This document shows, piece after piece, positions 4,847-6,736 of a stretch of 6,736 nucleotides of DNA. The stretch covers positions 1-6,736 of the forward strand of contig DAOMZG010000342.1 in NCBI GenBank assembly GCA_035437945.1. Direction: 5' to 3'. Position 1 is the first letter of the stretch. Every line of letters begins with the position of its first letter. Source of the stretch: UBA9464 sp003445095. GTDB lineage: Bacteria; Verrucomicrobiota; Verrucomicrobiia; Limisphaerales; UBA9464. Position numbers and translations under genes: made by a program. The notes beneath the pieces are model-generated. The model ran no database searches. It was not told the origin of the DNA and was given only the letters and a program-made list of their open reading frames with translations.

Positions 4847-5707
4847 ATTCCCTTTGAATTCAGTGAATCTGCCGTTCCGATACACAAAGAGCTTCTGTGT
4901 CAGCCGGTACGAACCCCCGGTTGATGCCTCCTTCACCATCTGCCTGACTTTCTCAATTCCTTGTGGATTCTGACTTCCGGTCACCAGCAGGAGATCTCTG
5001 GTCGGAACAGCGACCACCACGTCACCGCTGACATCCATCTGGCCATCGCTCCACATCGAATCGAGCACCAACAGACTGGCCTCGTAGTCGCCTCCAGCAG
5101 TAATCATGTAAAGGCCGTTTGTGCCGTGCCGCTCGATCTTGGGGAGCAGGCGTTTGAGATTCTCGCAGGCAAGAGCCCTCAACTCCGATCGTTCGATCTT
5201 TGCTAACTCCAAGTCTTTCGGTCCCAGGTAACGGATGTTCTTCGGGGAATCCTCCGCGTACAGAATGATCAAGTCTGGGCTGAAATCCTCATAGACATGT
5301 TCCGGAACTTCCTTTGCTCCACGGCTCAATAACGCTTGCCGAGTCTCCTCCAGCCAAGGTCGATCCTTTATGACCGGAACGATCCGTGTGCGATCTACTC
5401 CGTCTCCCACTATCCCAATAGTCTCCAGGCCAGCGGCAACAAATCGCTGGATCACGTCCGCTTTTGCTTTCGGATCCTGCTTGTAGGTATCGTACGCGTT
5501 GTCCAAGAACGAAGTCGAGTCGCGCCCATCCGCAGAGGTAATCTTCAGCTCCAGGTCCCTTACGACGGCGACCTTCAATCCCGGACTGGCTTTCCTTAAT
5601 GCCTCGGCGAACTCTCGGGTGAACTCGCGCGGAGTCACGACGCCTGACTGCGGGCAACCGGAACACAACCCCACGGCAACTAGAACAAGTTGGAAGAAGC
5701 ACTTCAT
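4838..5707 (-). CDS. DUF1444 (YtpQ-like) protein with lipoprotein signal
   Basis: This 289-residue protein matches my memory of DUF1444 (YtpQ family) along most of its length: FTREFAEALRKASPGLKV near 29-46, RIVPVIKDRPWLEE at 108-121, DLIILYAEDSPKNIRYL at 145-161, GGDYEASLLVLDSMW at 205-219 and GDVVVAVPTRDLLLVTGS at 228-245. The function of the family is not established. The front is unusual: MKCFFQLVLVAVGLCSGC looks like a lipoprotein signal with lipidation at Cys18, although Cys15 at position -3 is not the standard residue. The Bacillus member has no such signal as I recall. The ATG at 5707 is 6 bases beyond the R' core, leaving no room for a Shine-Dalgarno sequence. TAG falls at the edge of the next attC. 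It is the longest gene in the window and appears intact. Confidence 0.85.
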   Translation of the reverse strand: MKCFFQLVLVAVGLCSGCPQSGVVTPREFTREFAEALRKASPGLKVAVVRDLELKITSADGRDSTSFLDNAYDTYKQDPKAKADVIQRFVAAGLETIGIVGDGVDRTRIVPVIKDRPWLEETRQALLSRGAKEVPEHVYEDFSPDLIILYAEDSPKNIRYLGPKDLELAKIERSELRALACENLKRLLPKIERHGTNGLYMITAGGDYEASLLVLDSMWSDGQMDVSGDVVVAVPTRDLLLVTGSQNPQGIEKVRQMVKEASTGGSYRLTQKLFVYRNGRFTEFKGNAD

Positions 5708-5713
5708 GGTGTT

Positions 5714-5835
5714 GCCGAACGACCGAGCTCACCGACCGCCGCCGGAAGCGGGCGCTGGCAGCGAATCCAGCGTCCGATGAACCGGCGCTCCCGAACTCGA
5801 ACCGGGGAGCGGCGGTTGGAGCGATCTTGTGAGGC
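5714..5835 (-). repeat. attC: attC site, long family (122 bp)
   Basis: The R' core GCCGAAC (5714-5720) has one change and the R'' core GTGAGGC (5829-5835) one change. TCACCGACCGCCGCC pairs with the GCGGCGG-containing right arm, and an inner CGCTGG/CCAGCG hairpin is present. It is nearly identical in plan to the sites at 1196 and 6114. Confidence 0.8.
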
Positions 5836-5838
5836 GGT

Positions 5839-6102
5839 TCACTTGCTCGCACGTTCCCTCTGAAGTTTACTTTCCTTGGCTTCAAGCATCTTCTGTAAAG
5901 CCACGATTCGCTTCTTGCCCCAATCGGGATGGCACTCGCCAGACGAAATCAGCGCCTCCGTTTCGCGTATGACGCGGACAAGATATCCGATGCTCGGGTT
6001 GCGGAGGTGGCGGTGATGGACATCAGTCCCAACCGGGATGCGGCCAGTCCGCGCAACTTCAGTTTGACGGACTTTCGCTTCACTTTTCGCATTGTGGTTC
6101 AT
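5839..6102 (-). CDS. Small basic protein, 87 aa, unknown
   Basis: The N-terminal 35 residues are polar with several Lys, Arg and His. Residues from about 38 on are predicted to be helical by eye: GYLVRVIRETEALISSG, then GKKRIVALQKMLEAKESKLQ with regularly spaced hydrophobics, as in a short coiled coil. There is no signal peptide and no recognised family, so a cytoplasmic, possibly DNA- or protein-binding role is only a guess. The ATG at 6102 lies 11 bases beyond the R' side of the attC at 6114. The TGA is 3 bases before the R'' core. The cassette's first bases (AGGCGG) match the complement of its R'' flank, so both ends are of one cassette. Confidence 0.65.
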   Translation of the reverse strand: MNHNAKSEAKVRQTEVARTGRIPVGTDVHHRHLRNPSIGYLVRVIRETEALISSGECHPDWGKKRIVALQKMLEAKESKLQRERASK

Positions 6103-6113
6103 GGAGGATGGCC

Positions 6114-6238
6114 GCCTAGATTCAGCTCACCGACCGCCGCCGGAAGCGGGCCCTGGCAGCGAATCCTGCGTCCGATGAACTGGCGCGTCCGGCCTCGAAA
6201 CGGGGGGCGGTGGTTCGTGTGAAGCGATCTTGTTGGGC
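6114..6238 (-). repeat. attC: attC site, long family (125 bp)
   Basis: The R'' core GTTGGGC (6232-6238) is a full match. The R' side reads GCCTAGA (6114-6120), which looks like GCCTAACGA lacking AC. The left arm TCACCGACCGCCGCC pairs with GGGGGGCGGTGGTTCGTGTG with bulges. The LysM gene has no stop before this site and is translated through it. Confidence 0.75.
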
Positions 6239-6564
6239 TTCTGCTCTCTGACTACGATAACGAGTCCTGGGTAGAACTGGTTCCCCTCAATCGTCGACCG
6301 CAGATCAGGATTCATGCGGTACAGATCAGATACCTGCAAATTGTGCCGCTGGGCAATGGTCCTAAGCGTCTCGCCTGACCTCACGATGTGTTTTCCATGC
6401 TCTTCTAACAACTTCTGGAGGGCATTCTCCAAAGCATGGACTTGCCTTTGGAGCGCAAAGACTTCATCGGCAGTTTGCCTCGATCTGCCCGTTGCGCAGC
6501 CCCCAACCAGCAGCATCGCACTAGCTGCCACGAGGAAGGGGAAACTTGTAGCTCTTGCATTCAT
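6127..6564 (-). CDS. LysM-domain lipoprotein with attC-encoded tail
   Basis: This 145-residue protein opens with a signal peptide and lipobox (MLLVGGC, Cys23), then a likely coiled coil at about 31-57 (ADEVFALQRQVHALENALQK). One LysM domain follows at about 59-106, with HIVRSGETLRTIAQRHN, VSDLYRMNPDL and a GLVIVV end. LysM binds peptidoglycan or related N-acetylglucosamine polymers, so the protein probably tethers to the cell wall while anchored by lipid. It recalls envelope coiled-coil/LysM proteins, though it is very short. Residues from about 111 (NKIASHEPP...GGGR) come from the attC, because no stop occurs before it. An in-frame TTG at 6573 sits within the R' core; ATG 6564, four bases after it, gives the normal signal peptide. 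Confidence 0.85.
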   Translation of the reverse strand: MNARATSFPFLVAASAMLLVGGCATGRSRQTADEVFALQRQVHALENALQKLLEEHGKHIVRSGETLRTIAQRHNLQVSDLYRMNPDLRSTIEGNQFYPGLVIVVREQKPNKIASHEPPPPVSRPDAPVHRTQDSLPGPASGGGR

Positions 6565-6567
6565 GCA

Positions 6568-6690
6568 GCCCAACGCCGCAGCTCAGCGACCGCCGGGCGG
6601 TGAGCGTTGACCGCAATGCTGTGGTTCACATTATCCATAATCGTAGCTTGCAGAGTGGGTCGGCGGTTCGCTGAAGCGCCCTTGTTGAAC
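6568..6690 (-). repeat. attC: attC site, 123 bp
   Basis: Both cores are full matches: GCCCAAC at 6568-6574 (R', GTTGGGC on minus) and GTTGAAC at 6684-6690 (R''). The arms GCTCAGCGACCGCC (6581-6594) and GGCGGTTCGCTGA (6662-6674) pair with a single extra base in the R'' arm. The middle of about 65 bases is only loosely self-complementary. Confidence 0.83.
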
Positions 6691-6736
6691 GAAGCCGCTG
6701 CGCGGCGACGCGGAGTTGGGACGGGTATCTTCGGTG
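6682..6736. repeat. 55-bp direct repeat, right copy, runs off the window
   Basis: This stretch matches 78-132 with one mismatch. It marks the 3' end of another cassette (minus reading) resembling the one at 87-816. A further copy of the plus-strand recombinase fragment may therefore lie just beyond the right edge. Confidence 0.75.

Larger units (their letters stand above)
1..6690 (-). mobile_element. Integron gene-cassette array, internal portion
   Basis: Thirteen attC-like sites alternate with single small genes, nearly all on the minus strand. Each gene begins about 5-25 bases after an R' core and usually stops in or beside the next R'' core. In six or seven cassettes the first bases after the junction complement the same cassette's R'' core, as expected when the TTRRRY end of attC is carried at the front of the integrated cassette. 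Examples are GTTGGGCT at both ends of the LysM cassette and GTTAGGGCTTTT at both ends of the cassette at 4344-4753. Mean cassette length is about 550 bases. No integrase gene or attI site is present, so the platform must lie outside. The alternative, dispersed palindromic repeats between ordinary genes, fits less well because of the strict one-gene-one-site order and the unpaired bases in the arms. Confidence 0.85.

Noticed and set aside
4424..4924. Plus-strand open frame of 166 codons
   Set aside because: It is antisense to the 130-aa lipoprotein and the attC at 4747, and has no start signal or motif.
5289..5885. Minus-strand open frame of 198 codons
   Set aside because: It overlaps the DUF1444-like gene and attC 5714 in another frame; the DUF1444 frame has family motifs throughout.
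1196..6238. CRISPR-like repeat array
   Set aside because: Repeats are about 100 bp, imperfect and separated by whole genes, with no regular spacers or cas genes.
1..6736. Circular molecule suggested by similar window ends
   Set aside because: The right edge matches bases 78-132 and not bases 1-55, with one mismatch and different attC interiors next to it, so it is a repeated cassette end and not an assembly overlap.

Overview
This window reads as a stretch of an integron gene-cassette array. It shows at least 12 small cassettes in about 6.7 kb, almost all with the gene on the minus strand. The evidence is 13 imperfect inverted repeats of roughly 65-127 bp that carry the hallmarks of attC recombination sites. 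Each has outer heptamers resembling RYYYAAC and GTTRRRY, and inner arms that pair except for an extra unpaired base in one arm. Each gene starts a few bases after one site's R' core and stops in or next to the next site's R'' core. No integron integrase (intI), attI site or cassette promoter is visible, so this is an internal part of the array.

Read in the direction of the genes (from high to low coordinates) the cassettes carry: a LysM lipoprotein (6564-6127), a small basic protein (6102-5839), a DUF1444/YtpQ-like lipoprotein (5707-4838), a 130-aa lipoprotein (4737-4345), a DUF4926-like protein (4209-3997), a likely antitoxin remnant (3818-3702), a 118-aa lipoprotein (3674-3318), a leucine-rich-repeat protein with cysteine pairs (3214-2486), a DUF5946-like protein (2339-1827), a gene split by an in-frame TAG (1732-1211), a protein with four CxxC pairs (1184-870), and a cassette whose only plausible coding content is a plus-strand N-terminal tyrosine-recombinase fragment (182-739). 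The two ends of the window share a 55-bp direct repeat just outside an attC R'' core, so a second copy of the last cassette's end lies at the right edge.

The attC sites fall into several sequence families: about 122-127 bp at 1196, 4224, 5714 and 6114; 100 bp at 2355 and 4747; about 93 bp at the left edge and 3228; and single types at 810, 1746, 3692, 3884 and 6568. Several are worn. Some cassette genes have no stop of their own before the attC and run through it, so two unrelated proteins end in nearly the same attC-encoded tail. Three genes share a short 5' leader that resembles a piece of the attC itself. None has a convincing Shine-Dalgarno sequence.

The organism is a Gram-negative bacterium with a fairly high GC genome, judging by four lipoprotein signal peptides and base composition. 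The mixture of cassette families suits an environmental or chromosomal integron. A Verrucomicrobiota (Opitutaceae-like) source is only an impression from the style of the repeats and the recombinase fragment, and the sequence does not settle it. The genes do not form a pathway; they look like independently acquired accessory functions, several of them destined for the cell envelope.
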